The notes beneath the pieces are model-generated. The model did no database searches, was not told the origin of the DNA, and saw only the letters and a list, made by a program, of their open reading frames with translations. 64,000 nt of DNA from Escallonia rubra. Taxonomy: Eukaryota; Streptophyta; Magnoliopsida; Escalloniales; Escalloniaceae. Location of the stretch: assembly GCA_033065855.1 (NCBI GenBank), contig JAVXUO010000171.1, positions 544,981-608,980 of the forward strand, given 5' to 3'. A program made the position numbers and the translations under genes. The stretch's first letter is position 1. The number at the start of each line of letters is the position of its first letter. Positions 35,675-48,073 of this stretch are shown here, piece after piece.

Positions 35675-37274
35675 AAAGCTGAGAAAATGTTGTTTAATCA
35701 TTGCTTATTTGGACATTCTTTTAACTTGCCACGTGAAGTTTACAATTTTAACTTTTGAAATTACTCAACTTTTTAATTACAATTTAATTACTTTTTTTCT
35801 CTCTCTCACCTATTCAATTTGATTTGAATTCATTTTCTTTTCTCCCTTTTCTCTCACCTCTCTGTTTCTCACACCTCTCTCTTTCTCTCACACACACACA
35901 CGCACGCCCACACACACACACACACGCACAAATTATGTCGGTACCTCATATATCTCTTTTTTTATATAATTTTGTAGACATGCATACTTCTTTATCTCTA
36001 CTTTATCCTAAAATTTTGACAACAATATACTTTTTCACTAATACCATTTTGTACATAACTCAAGCTAATTTGATAATTTTATTTTAAAGTAAAAAAGGCT
36101 CACATTCCAATTTTGTAAACTAATTCCTACTATCTTCAATGTTTTTGCTTTTCTTTTTTTTTTATTTATGATCTAAAATACTTACAATTTGTTTAGCAAT
36201 ACTTACAATTTTATTTATGATCTAAAATACTTACAATTTGTTTTATAAACCAATCACTAACTCCAAACTATATATAATTTTATTCTTAAATTCGATATTC
36301 AAATTAATAATTATTTTTTTCTCTTTCCCTACTCGAATGCGTGTTCTATCTCTTGCTTTCTCTCTCAAAACCATTTTTACTTATTTTTGACACAAAAATC
36401 TGCCCGATTAATAAGTTATATTATCACTTTTGATGTTACTTCAATTTCAAAGAAGAAATGTTTCATATTTCTTTAAAGAATAAACGTTTAATGGTGCCTC
36501 TCTGTGTATTGGTTTAGAAGCAATATTATAATACTCTTATCAAGTAGTTGAGAAATATTATTTGCATTCTCTCATGTAATTTTTATGTTTTCCACTAAAA
36601 AATATTTTAAAGATAGTTGTCAGTTTTTTAGTAACAAACATGAGGTGAAAATAGACCCTTCCTGTATAGTTTAATTCTTTGGTAATCACAATATAATATT
36701 TTTCGTGTGCAACGCACGTGATTAAAACTAGTATAGAATATGAATTTTGACCCCTGAATGGTTGAGATATAACAATGGGAATGCATGCTATTGGTCGATA
36801 ATAACCACAATTCTGTTGCTAAAGAATTGCAATGAAACAGTTTACGATGACATATGTTTATGGTATTTTGAAACAGTTTACGATGACAGTTTTTAGTGAC
36901 AAACAACACGTCTACGGTTATTCAACCAACAGCGGGATTCTATTTTGATAGCGTATGTATAGTGAAGTGTTCATAATAATGAGTTTGTAGGACTGTTTGG
37001 TTCGTTATGCCCTATGAAGGGTAACTATATACAGCATTTATTGGTCCTCCATTTCCCTTTTGGATCGGAGTTTCTGATCTTATTGTTTGGGGCTATCAGT
37101 ACACTTTTTCTGGCAATCTCATGAAGATGTTTAGGCTCTCAAATCTTCATCTTAAATAGAGGTCATTATCCTCTAATGTCTTCCTTAAGTTTCGTTCCAG
37201 CTCTTCTCGTGGAGGGCATCATGGAACTATTTCTTTCTTTACAATTATGTGGCTAATTTTTCGCGTAAATCAAA

Positions 37275-37575
37275 CTTCCTTTGTCCCTAATTAATTGATC
37301 GTGTTTGACTTACACGTTTGTATATGATACGAGTCATATTTTATAAGTTTCTTATTCTATCCCAAGGGAGAGAGGGAGAGAAGAAAGTGGGTCAGGACTG
37401 AGAAACATAGATTAGTAGAAGATTAATTATGGAGAGAAAAATAAAATAAAAAGAGTATAAGAAGGGTAAGCGTGAAAAAAATACTTATGAGATCTTTCTT
37501 AATTTTAAAAATGATCAATTTTTTTGGACAAATTAAAAAGAAAATATGATCAATTAATTAGGAACAAAGAGAGAG
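37275..37575. mobile_element. Stowaway-like MITE
   Basis: Left CTTCCTTTGTCCCTAATTAA and inverted right CTCTCTTTGTTCCTAATTAA, both continuing into TTGATC. The CTCCCTTTGTCC-type ends are those of plant Stowaway/Tc1-mariner MITEs. About 300 bases, no coding. Confidence 0.55.
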
Positions 37576-37679
37576 AAAATTTTATGAGTGGAAATACATT
37601 TCACCCTAATATTACAGTTTTAACGTAATTCACCTCATCTTTTTTTTTTAAAATGTGTTCATAATATCAATTGACGAGT

Positions 37680-37881
37680 CATTTAGGATTTACCATCAAT
37701 CTGTTTAACTTACATCTAATGTGGGATAATGGTTTAGATGCTTTTCGATCTATGACTGTATAAATGTCATGCTTCTCGTATTTTATGTTTTCTCGTCTGT
37801 AATTTATGCTTGACATCTTTTGTATAACCGAGACGGTTTTTATTATGTATAATATTTCTCCTCTTAACAAAAAAAAAAAAA
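37680..37881 (+). other. Possible retroposon tail
   Basis: A 3'-end-like stretch (ATTATGTATAATATTTCTCC) runs into a 13-base A run at 37869-37881. No promoter boxes of a SINE or reverse transcriptase found, so its class is open. Confidence 0.25.
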
Positions 37882-37899
37882 TGTGAGGACGTAAGGAAA

Positions 37900-39552
37900 G
37901 GGGTGGTGTCGTGTCAGTGCGACGGTTGAGACGGAGACATGATGGTGGTGAAGGTAATGTATTGGGAACTTCAGAGAGGATGAAGGTTCTAAATGTCTGT
38001 TTTGCCCAAGCAATGGGTCTTTATTCGTCCAAAAGTAACCAGTAAGGATGAATCTCCAAAAAGGATCATGATCGCTAAAGAATAGTTCAAATGAACCAAT
38101 TCAGTGAAATGAGTCTCTAGAAACATCAACAGTCTATGTTGAGAGACGTGATGGCCGTACAGCTCAAATGATGTTCTTTTCTTCAGTTCGATGATCCCAA
38201 AGGGAAAAAAGAAGAAGAGGTAAAACAGAATTCAAGTGATAATCATACATTCAACCCCACCAGAATCAACTTACAATCAATTTCTGATGTCTTCACCAAA
38301 AATACCCTCCACAGAAACAATCTTTTTCATTATTTGTTTGGTTAGAATTTCATTACGCTATCACGGTCTTATAGACTTAAATAGTTGCGATGATTCTTTA
38401 CGGAGCACATCGTACAAATTATGTCTTTTTGAATGAATTAACAAAGTTTTTAAACGATAATAAAGGAAGAGGCTCACAACGTCAGTGATAAATACCTATG
38501 GCTAAAAAAATTCTTTTAGAACACTTTTAAGGATATTGTTTTGCCACTAGCTAGCTGGTTGAAGGAAGCAAAACTTTGTCAAATTTCTTATGCATGGACT
38601 GGTCTAAAAATCTGTACAATAACATAAGATGCGGGGGCGTGTAGTGACCCGAAAGTTGGAGTACTTCAACTTGTTAGTTGTCAACGTAGTAGCTGCCCGC
38701 CTTAACGCGTCTGCTGAACTTTCAGCAAAGTGACACAGACCCGGTGGGAGTTGGCATTTGCGAGTCAAACAAAGCATTCATGTATGAACAACTGAAAATT
38801 TAGATACGCTAACCTTATCAAGGGAGAAAGGATGGTGTTAAATATTGTAAAATGTATTTTAACGATAAAATATTATCGTTATAAATTTTAAGAACAGCAA
38901 TAAGAAAAACTTTATTAATTCAGCAGCAGTGACAAATACTCTATTTAGTAATAATTTCTTAATTGTTATAACAAATATGCCGTACAACAGATAATTCTTA
39001 TGCCTAAATGAAGATATAAAACACTATAATGTCAACGTTACATGTTTTCTTGGCCTTCTTTTTGTTCTTGCTTTTGTCCAATCAGCTCTTGCGATTATAA
39101 ATGGTCGGAACTAATGTCACGAGACCATCGAATATTTGATCCCGGCCAAGAGCATATTAATTAATTATGATGTCAAAACATACATGTCGTAATTAATTAT
39201 TACTTTACTCCTGTTGCAATGCAAATGTAAATCCTCAATGCTTATCATTTCTTGTTTTCAGCGTAGACTTAGTTAGGGTCCAGTACCCTCGATGCAATTG
39301 ATATAGGAGACAACTTTGGACCCAACAACACATGAGATGGAAGGGTGTGCCAATGTCATGTTTGCTGGCTTGTGATGGAACATTTTTGTGTAAAAAGAAC
39401 AATAATTAGTGGTGGAGTCTCATGTGGTTGGGCAATTCAGGGAACATGGTCACAAGGGTCATAAATTTGGATCTGAAATCTGTTGCATGTTCAACAAGTA
39501 GAATGTAGCTTTGCAGCTCACTGCCTTGAATCAAATCGGAGAGAAAATAAAT
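37900..39552. other. No gene seen
   Basis: AT-rich intergenic sequence with only short chance frames. A weak CGATAAAATATTATCG palindrome lies at 38860. Confidence 0.5.
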
Positions 39553-39784
39553 GTGAGTTGCTATCTAAGTTGAAGGAATCTTTTTAGTTCTTATCCGTTA
39601 TATAGTAATAATTAATAGTCGCTAAATGTATCTATTAGCTTTTATTTAGTAATGCTAAAAAATAGCTGCTAAGATTTTGTCGTTATAAGTGTTAGAGGAA
39701 AAGTCAGTAGAAACATTTAGCAACCATTAATTATCGTTATATGATGGGTTGAAGGAAGATTTCTCCAATTGCATAGCAGCCAAA
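39553..39784. mobile_element. Palindromic MITE, copy 2
   Basis: Same family as 32672-32893: left arm GTTGCTATCTAAGTTGAAGG, TATATAGTAATAATTAATAG and inverted right arm GGCTGCTATGCAATTGGAGA, ATATAACGATAATTAATGG. More decayed than copy 1. Confidence 0.65.
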
Positions 39785-40365
39785 ATTTGTTCAATTGGAG
39801 GCCTTAATTGTACTCTAACTTTTTTTATTCTTCATATTAGACTTGTCGGTAACCAAAATTTAAAAAGATATGATTAAAAGTGTAGCTAAAAGTTATGTGA
39901 CGAATGACGGAATGAGTGAGCGGTTAATAATGAATTAAAGTTTACCTAGAGATTGCTTCTTAACTCAAAAATGTATGTGTATACCCTCATTATAGGTTAG
40001 GATCATCTACAACGGTAATTATGTGATGAAATATGTCGCTAAATGCATACTAATGAGAAAAAGTGACATTTAATTTTTAGCAATAGCGATAAAATACATT
40101 AAGTGATAATTTTCTTTCACTAAAACTGTTATAATTGAAATACTCCTCAGCATTTGATCTTTATACCCGTTACCACATCAATATGGAGAGAAATTGTACA
40201 GGAAACTTCTACTAAATACCTCCCCCACCAACATCCAATCTGATGTATCGTTTTACCGAACAACGTTGACTCATTGGTCATTGAAAACACGCTTGTAATT
40301 CATGTCAGGGGATAAAATACAAAGCTCTTGACTATTTCCTATCTTGAACTCTCGACCCTTTCCCA

Positions 40366-40373
40366 TATAAAAC
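40366..40373 (+). promoter_or_regulatory. TATA box of the PLAC8 gene
   Basis: TATAAAAC lies 120 bases before the ATG at 40493, in a position that would put the transcript start near 40400 and leave a leader of about 95 bases. Confidence 0.6.
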
Positions 40374-40492
40374 TTTAGCCAGAGGGAACCTCAACCAAAC
40401 TTGCCTTGTACAAACTCTCTGCAAAAGCTACTTGTTTTCACAAGTCTCCATTTAATTTCTTTTTTCTACCACCAAAACTCTGTTGATCAATC

Positions 40493-41477
40493 ATGTATTC
40501 TTCAAGTTCAACTGATTACCAGAAATTTACGGCATCTCCGCCGCCAACAGCACCACCGCCACCAGCGCCATACGGCAGCCAACCTGTGATGGGCACTCCG
40601 ATAGGGTTCTCCGCTCCCGCCCAAGTTCCTTCGCAGTGGTCTACCGGCCTCTGCGATTGTGCCTCCGACTGCTCCAACTGTAAGTTGATATACTTTAAGT
40701 TGATCTAACTTCTCATTGTAGCGAATGGGCTTAAAGGAACTAGATCCTATGCCGTTTACAAGAAAAAGGCAGTTTCTTACGTACCATCTTTAGCGACAAA
40801 TCTGATTTTTAGCAATAATGGATGGCTTTGTACATGGTCTTTTAAGACTCTCAAGCATCCTCGTTAGAACGCTTAACATGCTAAATCTTTCCCTTATGAA
40901 TTTTATTTTACAGGTTGCATAACATGTTGGTGTCCATGCATCACCTTTGGACAAATTGCGGAGATCGTAGACAAAGGATCAACCTGTAAGTCAAATGAAT
41001 TCATTGATAAACTTCATGTGTATGTTATGTCAGTTAATGTTTCATTTGGATCCTCTCTCTTGACCTCAATATTGCATCTTAGTTAGACGTATCTGACATG
41101 TTAACTGTTCAACTGTAACTAAATATCTCTAGCAGACTTCGCCTTAAGTGGAGAAAGATATGTGAAACGTACTCCATATTTATGTTATGGTTCTGCCGAA
41201 TTAGTGTACAATTAACAACGACTTTAAGGGTTTGATTTGGTGGTCTTTGATCGCAGCTTGCGTTGTAAGTGGGGCGCTTTACGCGTTGATAACGATGTTC
41301 ACGGGCTGTGGATGCATGTACTCTTGCTTTTATCGTTCTAAAATGAGGAGCCAATACATGTTGCCAGAAAACCCTTGTGGGGATTGTCTGGTCCACTGCT
41401 GTTGCGACGCATGTGCTTTGTGTCAAGAGTATCGCGAGCTCAAACACCGTGGCTTCAACATGTCCCTAGGTACGTAC

Positions 41478-41514
<37 letters not shown>

Positions 41515-41890
41515 TACACACTCGCGCATGCACACGCTCGCACGCGGACGACAAATTAGTACTTGAAAAACTCAAGTCGCCACATATAACTTGTCCGTAG
41601 CTAAGCATCGAAACGTTGTATATCACCATATATGTATGTTGCATTTTGAGAAAATCAAGAACTTTGCTATAGTAGAATTTATGTTGACTATAATACACGA
41701 TGTACAACGTTAAAACGCAATTATAATTAATATATGTTAATTATTCTTTTAGTGGTATCAGCCTTGTTCTGAAGGTTATATTTTCATTTCGTTGGATTTA
41801 GGATGGCAAGAAAATGTGGATATACAAAACCGTGGAGTAGCGATGGCATCGGTGGCTCCTCCGGTCCAAGGAGGAATGAACCGTTATTGA
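40493..41890 (+). CDS. PLAC8 / plant cadmium resistance (PCR) family Cys-rich membrane protein
   Basis: Four exons with GT/AG borders and matching phases: 40493-40679, 40914-40985, 41257-41469, 41802-41890; 186 residues. The N-terminus is Pro-rich (about residues 15-45). The PLAC8 domain follows: [15 protein letters not shown], then CCITCWCPC with the family Cys core, [11 protein letters not shown], a hydrophobic stretch ([11 protein letters not shown]), [14 protein letters not shown], and [20 protein letters not shown] followed by [10 protein letters not shown]. Family members are small plasma-membrane proteins that affect cadmium, zinc or calcium movement and organ size (established knowledge); which role applies here is open. 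Length and exon pattern fit the family and no damage is seen. Intron 3 holds a (TC)n run (41481-41511). It sits alone between repeats. Confidence 0.93.
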
Positions 41891-42175
41891 TGACGTGGGA
41901 GACCTCTTGGTTTTTGTTCCGACAGAGATTGTGCTGATTATTTTAATTCGTGCCATTACAGTGTGCAATAATCTTCAGAAACGCAGGCAACTTTGCATAG
42001 TAATTTTGTGTCGAAGACAATCTTGTTGTCAGAGTTGAATGTAGACCAACGGTTGCGAAACTGTTGGATTATATACTAGGATTGTAGGTTGTTCCTACTA
42101 TTAAGATTGTGACTAGAACTTTTTCTATTATCAAGGCGTGGAGTTGCTTATAGATGGCGGAAGTACTTTAGACAA

Positions 42176-42181
42176 AATAAA
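42176..42181 (+). terminator. Poly(A) signal of the PLAC8 gene
   Basis: AATAAA about 285 bases after the stop codon, the first canonical signal downstream. Confidence 0.45.
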
Positions 42182-43299
42182 ATGCAAGGGTGTGACAGGA
42201 TTTAATCGATTCAAGTATATTATGAAACACACTTCTCAAGTAAACAGCTAAGCTTTAGACAAAAGTGCCCACTAACTTGTTTCCAACAATTTTGAGAATT
42301 TGGGAAAGAATTCTCATGTTCTTTTTGCCCAAAGTTTTTATGACTTTTTTAGTGCTAATTAACTTAATCTACTACATTTTAATCAACTCGTACTCCTAAT
42401 TAACTAAGTCTTATGCAAAGCATTAAAATAAGATGGTTAATTACAGCTTACAAGGTCAACTTTAATGAATAGAACACCTGAACCAACAAAATCTTTAGTC
42501 AAAGCATTACTAAATGACTATTGTGAAGATAAACAAGGTTTGATTGTGTAAGATAAAACTATTTACTTAGAGAAAACAGAGCTAGGGAGAATCAACGCTA
42601 GTTTGTCCATGGTGCTGAAGAGATTGCACAAATTAAAGTTTTCCAATCTCTTTCTTGAGCGCGGCACGTGTTAGCTTTAGAACTATTTTTCCTGCTCTGG
42701 GTTTCGCAAATCTTTGGTTAAAGAAGAGCTTGACACTTGTTTAACAGTTTTGCCATTCATAAACTCCACCTTCTATATGTTTAATTTGGAATTCACAAAC
42801 CACCCTTCGTTCCTAGAACACCGAGGATTCAACACTTTGTAGACGAATTAAGGAAAATGGTTGTGACAAATTGTGCCAATTATTTGTTTCTTAGAACCAG
42901 CTTGATAGCTGGACGAATGTTAAAAAATTTGTCCTTTCTTCCACAATTCCAACACATCATTTTCATCTATGGTGAAGTGGTTGTTGTGGGACAGCACCAC
43001 GGGAATCCTTGTTTAGATTAAAGCTGGGGATTGGAAAGAAAGAGCGCTGTTTATGATTGGACTGAGTCGACTTACTTAATCCTAAACATTATTTCTCACT
43101 AAGTTTGTTCAAAACTTTTCTGCATATGATTGCTCGATCTCTCTTTAGTAGATTGTAGATTTTGTAGCAACCTGCAATAGAGAAATAAAGGAGGATAGCT
43201 GAGTATACCGTACATTCTTGCTACTAAACGAGTGCTAAAAAAAAGCTAGTGAGGTACACAGTTTGTCTATATTTTCACACTTGGTATGGATCTTATTCT
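42182..43299. other. No gene seen
   Basis: AT-rich spacer between the PLAC8 gene and the Tnt1-like element; nothing recognised. Confidence 0.55.
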
Positions 43300-43632
43300 T
43301 GTTACGATATTGCTCTAGATAAATATGTACAGAACACGATAACCAAACAAGAAAACACAAAAAATCTGAGAGAACTCAAATCCATTTTGCACAACTAAGA
43401 TTTATAACGCTCCCTCACGTGTACATCTTAATTGTTTGTCTTGTCAAAGAATGACTCTTCTCTCTTGACCTTAAAACACAATACAAGACAACTTATATAT
43501 ACTTAGAGATAAGTAATGACCTTCTCTAGATAACCAATGTGGGACAAAATGTCTTATATACTTAGGGCCAAGTTGCGACCTTCTCTGAGTAATCGATGTG
43601 GGACATAAATACAAAACATATATATATACACA
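43300..43632 (-). repeat. 3' LTR of the Tnt1-like element
   Basis: 333 bases, TGTTACGATATT to ATATACACA on the plus strand; pairs with 47755-48073. Confidence 0.92.
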
Positions 43633-46600
43633 ATCTCCTCATTGGCTTGTATTAACAAACCACTCCATAAGGAAAGTGTAATATGCCTTCAGTACCTTTG
43701 TTAGGTACTCCACCTTGCATCCCTTTTAAAGGTATGGATACACTCCACCTTGAACTCAGCCAAAAAAAAGATGAATCAAACTCAAGCAATGCTTGAACTT
43801 CTCTGTCGTGACTGTCTTCGTGAGCATATCAATTGCGGTGTGAACCTTTTGCACTACAATCTGTCTAGAACTAATCCATTCCTGGACCCTATGATAACGT
43901 ACATCAATATGCTTGGTCCTAGCATAGAAAACCTGATTCTTTGCCAAATCTATTGCACTCTGACCGTCACACTATAACAAAACACCATGTTGCTTGAAGC
44001 CAGGCTCCTCTACCAGTCCCTTCAACCGCGATGCCTGCTTAGCTGCCTCTGTCAATGCCATGTACTCTGCCTCTGTAGTTGAAAATGATTTAGTAGACTG
44101 TAACATTGATTTCCAGCATATCGGCCCTCCATAGAATTTAAAAATATATCTAGTCGTGGACCTCTTAGAATCCATGTCCCCAGCATAATCAGAATTCACA
44201 AAGCCAGAGACCTCACCTCTTACCCCACCAAGATTAAATATGATGCCAAAGTTGGTCGAACCTGTTAGGTAATGGAAGATTCACTTCACTGCACCCCAAT
44301 GATTCTTTCCTGAATTTTCCATATACTCGCTGACCATACTAACTGCAGGTGATGTATCCGGTCTGGTACACACCATGACATATATAAGACAACCAACTGC
44401 ATTTGCGTATGGTACTCAAGACATATACTCAACATCTTCCTCATTACTAGGACAAAGCTGTGAGGATAACTGAAAATGAGCTCCCAATGGTGTAGTAACT
44501 GGTTTACTATTGAGCATACTAAACTTCTCTAGTACTTTTTCCATATAACTTTTCCAAGTTACCCACAAATTTTCTGCCTTTCGATCTCTATTAATCTCCA
44601 TACCAAGGATTTTCTTAGCAGAACCAAGTTCCTTCATATCAAACTCCCTGCTCAACAATTTCTTCAAGTGTAGAATATGAGACTTACTCTTCGCAGCAAT
44701 CAACATATCATCCACATATATTGTAAGCAACAATAGTGAACCATTATCAAGGACTCGATAAACACACAACAATCATACTCACATCGAGAGTAACCATGAG
44801 TTTCCATGAATGTCTCGAATCGCTTGTACCACTGTCAACGAGACTGTTTCAAACCATATAAGGACTTTTTCAGCTTGCACACATAGTCCTTCTTCCCAGG
44901 ATCAATAAATCCTTCAGGTTACTGCATGTAGATCCCCTCTTTCAAATCACCATAAAGGAAAGCTGTCTTCACATCAAGCTGCTCCAGCTCCATATTCTGC
45001 GCTGCTACAATGGACAATATCAATCTAATAGAAGTGTGCTTCACTACTGGTGAAAAGATCTCATTATAATCAATTCCCTATCTTTAAGAATACGTTTTTG
45101 CCACCAGTCTTGCCTTATATTTTGATCTTCCTGTTTTCTGTAAACCCACTTGTATCCAATAACCTTCACACTCTTTGGAAGTTTAACTAATTCCTAAGTC
45201 TGATTCTTTTGTAGAGATTCTATCTCCTCATCCGTTTCTGTCAACCATGAGCTACCATCCTCTACCTTGGCAGCCTCATTATAACTGGTAGGATCTCTAC
45301 TTCCCACGGTTAGTGCAAATGAGACCAAGTCCTCAAAATCATACCTTTGAGTTGAGTTCTTGGTACGTTGCTCTCTATCTCTGACTAGATTACAAGAATC
45401 ACTAGGATGCTCCTCTGAATCCTCTAAAGACTGAACATCTGTAGATCAATCAATAGAGTCATAAGCTAATTTTTTCCTCTGCTCATGCAACTTTATCTCT
45501 TTTGTGTGACCCTGCCTCTCGCTAGAAGTTGCATCCGTATTCAACATCTGTGCTTTATTAAATACCACGTCTATACTGATCACCTTTTTCTTGGCCACTG
45601 GATCCCATAACATGTATCCTTTCATTCATTTCTCATACCCAAGGAATATACATTTTGTTGACTTAGGATCAAGTTTGGATCGTTCTTCATTCTAAAGGTG
45701 AACAAACGCAGGACAACAAAAAATTCTTGTTGCAGAAAAATTAACTTGTTTACCAGACCATACCTCCTCGGGAACTAGGTGATTAATGACAGATGATGGA
45801 GAACGGTTGATCAAGTAACAAGCTATGTTAACAGCTTCAGCCTAGAAACTTTTAGGCAAATCATCATTCAACCTCATGCATATAGCTCACTCCAGTAAGG
45901 TTCTGTTCATCCTTTCGGCAACTCCATTCTACTCTGGATTCCTCTTCACTGAAAAGTGTCTGATGATACCCTCATCCTTGCAGAAGCGCAAAAACTCCTC
46001 ATCTTGTATTCTATGCCATTATCTGATCTGAAGTACTTAAGTTGCTTACCCGTTTGATTTTCAACTCTAGCCTTCCACTGCTTAAACACGTTGAAAACTT
46101 TAAACTTATGCTTCATAAAGTACAACCATACTTTCATTGAGAAATCATCTATAAATGTAACAAAGTAACGAGCTCCCTCATTCGAGACATGCTTGATTGG
46201 GCCCCAAACATCCGAATGCACACAGTCCAAAACCCCTTTACTATATGAGAAACAACTTTAAAACTAACTCGTTTCTGCTTCCCGAACACAGAAAATTTGT
46301 AGAAATATAGCTTGCATGATTTTACTCCCTGCAACAACTTGCACTTATGAAGTTCGAGCATACCTCCCTCACTCAAGTATCGCAGCCGTTTATGTCATAA
46401 CTCGGAGTTATCATTGCTAGAACCTGCATGAGTTAGTGTTGAAGCTCCATTTATAACTGTGTTCCCTATCAGTTTATACAAGTTTCCAGTTTTCTGACCT
46501 TTTATTATCACCATAGCACATTTGCTAACTTTCATGACTCCACTTTTTACAGATATACTGTAATCTATAGAATCGAGTACGGCCAAGGAAATCAAATTCT

Positions 46601-47754
46601 TCTTTAAGTCAGGTATATACCTTAAATAACCTAAGGTTTCCACAATCCCATAAAACATTTTAATTTTATTGGTACCTATCATCATGACTTTGCAAACAAC
46701 ATCATTACCCATTAACACAGTACCATCGTTACATGGAGTAAGACAATCAAACCATTCTTTATGTGGGCACATATGAAACGAACATGCAGAGACAAGAAAC
46801 CATTATGCAGAAAAAATATTGCCTCTAACTGATAAGAGATTACCTTTTTGCTGCTCAACCAAGGAAACCAAGTAGAGATCACTATCGCTGCTTTTGTCAT
46901 CTTCTTCAGCAACATTAGCATGGTTCACATGTTTCTTTTCGTTCTTTTTATCCTTCATTTCTGGATACCTCCTTGTAATATGACCAATCTCTTTATAGTA
47001 CTAGCATTAAATACTAAACTTGTCTTGCTTTCCTCGAGACTTAGACTTGTCATTTCCATGTTCTGAATTTCTGCTTCTAGACCGATCTCTGCCTCTTCCA
47101 TGATCATTCTTATTTTCAGACCTTACCATTAGACATTCGCCTTGACTGCTTGAACTCGTATCATTAACTTTGCTCGAGTTCAGAAGAGCCAACATAACTT
47201 CATCAACAAGAAATGTCACCTTCCCAATAAGCAACGTAATCTTCAAGGTCTTATATGATTTTGGAAGCGAAGATAACAACAAAATCACCTGATCTTCCTT
47301 TTCAAGTTTTACATATATACTCGATAATTGAAACACCAACTGGTTAAATTTTGATATATGGTCACCTAGGTCTGAACCTTCATCTATCCGTAATTGGTAC
47401 ATATCTTTCTTCAGATATAACCGATTTGAATAAGATTTTGACATATATATCTTCTCTAATTTCTGCCACGGAGCTGTTGGAGAAGTCTCTGTCAAAACCT
47501 GGTACTTAACTTAGGCGCTGGATTCAACTGTATCGCAGATACAGCCTTTGCCTCTAATTCCTCCCAATCGTCCTGATCCATCGACTCAGGCTTATTCCGC
47601 AGCAAAGGCTTGAACAATCCTTGCTGCATAAGGATATCCTTCATCGTTGTCTGCCATATACCAAAATTCGTCTTACCATCGAATTGTTCACATGCATACT
47701 TCATGGTCGTGTTATTCGATATATTTATAAACCTAGAACGCTCTTGATACCACT

Positions 47755-48073
47755 TGTTACAAAATTTCTCTAGATAAATATGTATAGAACACGATAACGA
47801 AACAAGAGAACATAAAAAATCTGAGAGAATTCAAATTCACTTTGCACAAGTTAGATTTACAACGCTCCCTCACGTGTATTTCGCAATTGTTTGCCTAATG
47901 ACTCTTCTCTCTTGACCTTAAAACACAATACAAGACAACTTATATATACTTAGAGATAAGTAATGACCTTCTCTAGATAACCATGTGGGACAAAATTTCT
48001 TATATACTTAGGGCCAAGTTACAACCTTCTTTGAGTAATCAATGTGGGACATAAATACAAGATATATATCACA
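47755..48073 (-). repeat. 5' LTR of the Tnt1-like element
   Basis: 319 bases, TGTTACAAAATT to TATATCACA on the plus strand. The primer-binding site lies just to its left (about 47740-47754). Confidence 0.92.

Larger units (their letters stand above)
30604..36731 (+). mobile_element. Probable non-autonomous Helitron
   Basis: Starts TCTATACTATTATCAAAAGA after an A (30603), a 5' end common to plant Helitrons. Ends with a short GC-rich hairpin (CGTGTGCAACGCACG, 36704-36718), an AT-rich spacer and CTAG followed by T (36728-36732), the classic 3' structure with A/T insertion. No Rep/helicase is encoded. It contains the hAT element, two MITEs and the GC-rich foldback listed below. The two ends could belong to different copies, since 6 kb of unalignable DNA separates them. 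Confidence 0.45.
43300..48073 (-). mobile_element. Ty1/copia element, Tork/Tnt1-like, broken
   Basis: LTRs 43300-43632 and 47755-48073 flank a minus-strand internal region; the perfect 5-bp duplication ATTCT (43295-43299 and 48074-48078) shows a single intact insertion event. A primer-binding site (TGGTATCAAGAG type) adjoins the right LTR and a purine tract the left LTR. In order on the minus strand: gag (about 47.7-47.0 kb; FDGKTNFGIWQTTMKDILMQ), integrase (about 46.8-45.9 kb; TFIDDFSMKVWLYF), reverse transcriptase (about 45.1-44.4 kb; IYVDDMLIAAKS), RNase H (about 44.2-43.8 kb; TTEAEYMAL). The gag resembles Tnt1 of tobacco. The LTRs differ by several percent, so it is of middle age, and it is broken in something like ten places. 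Confidence 0.93.
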
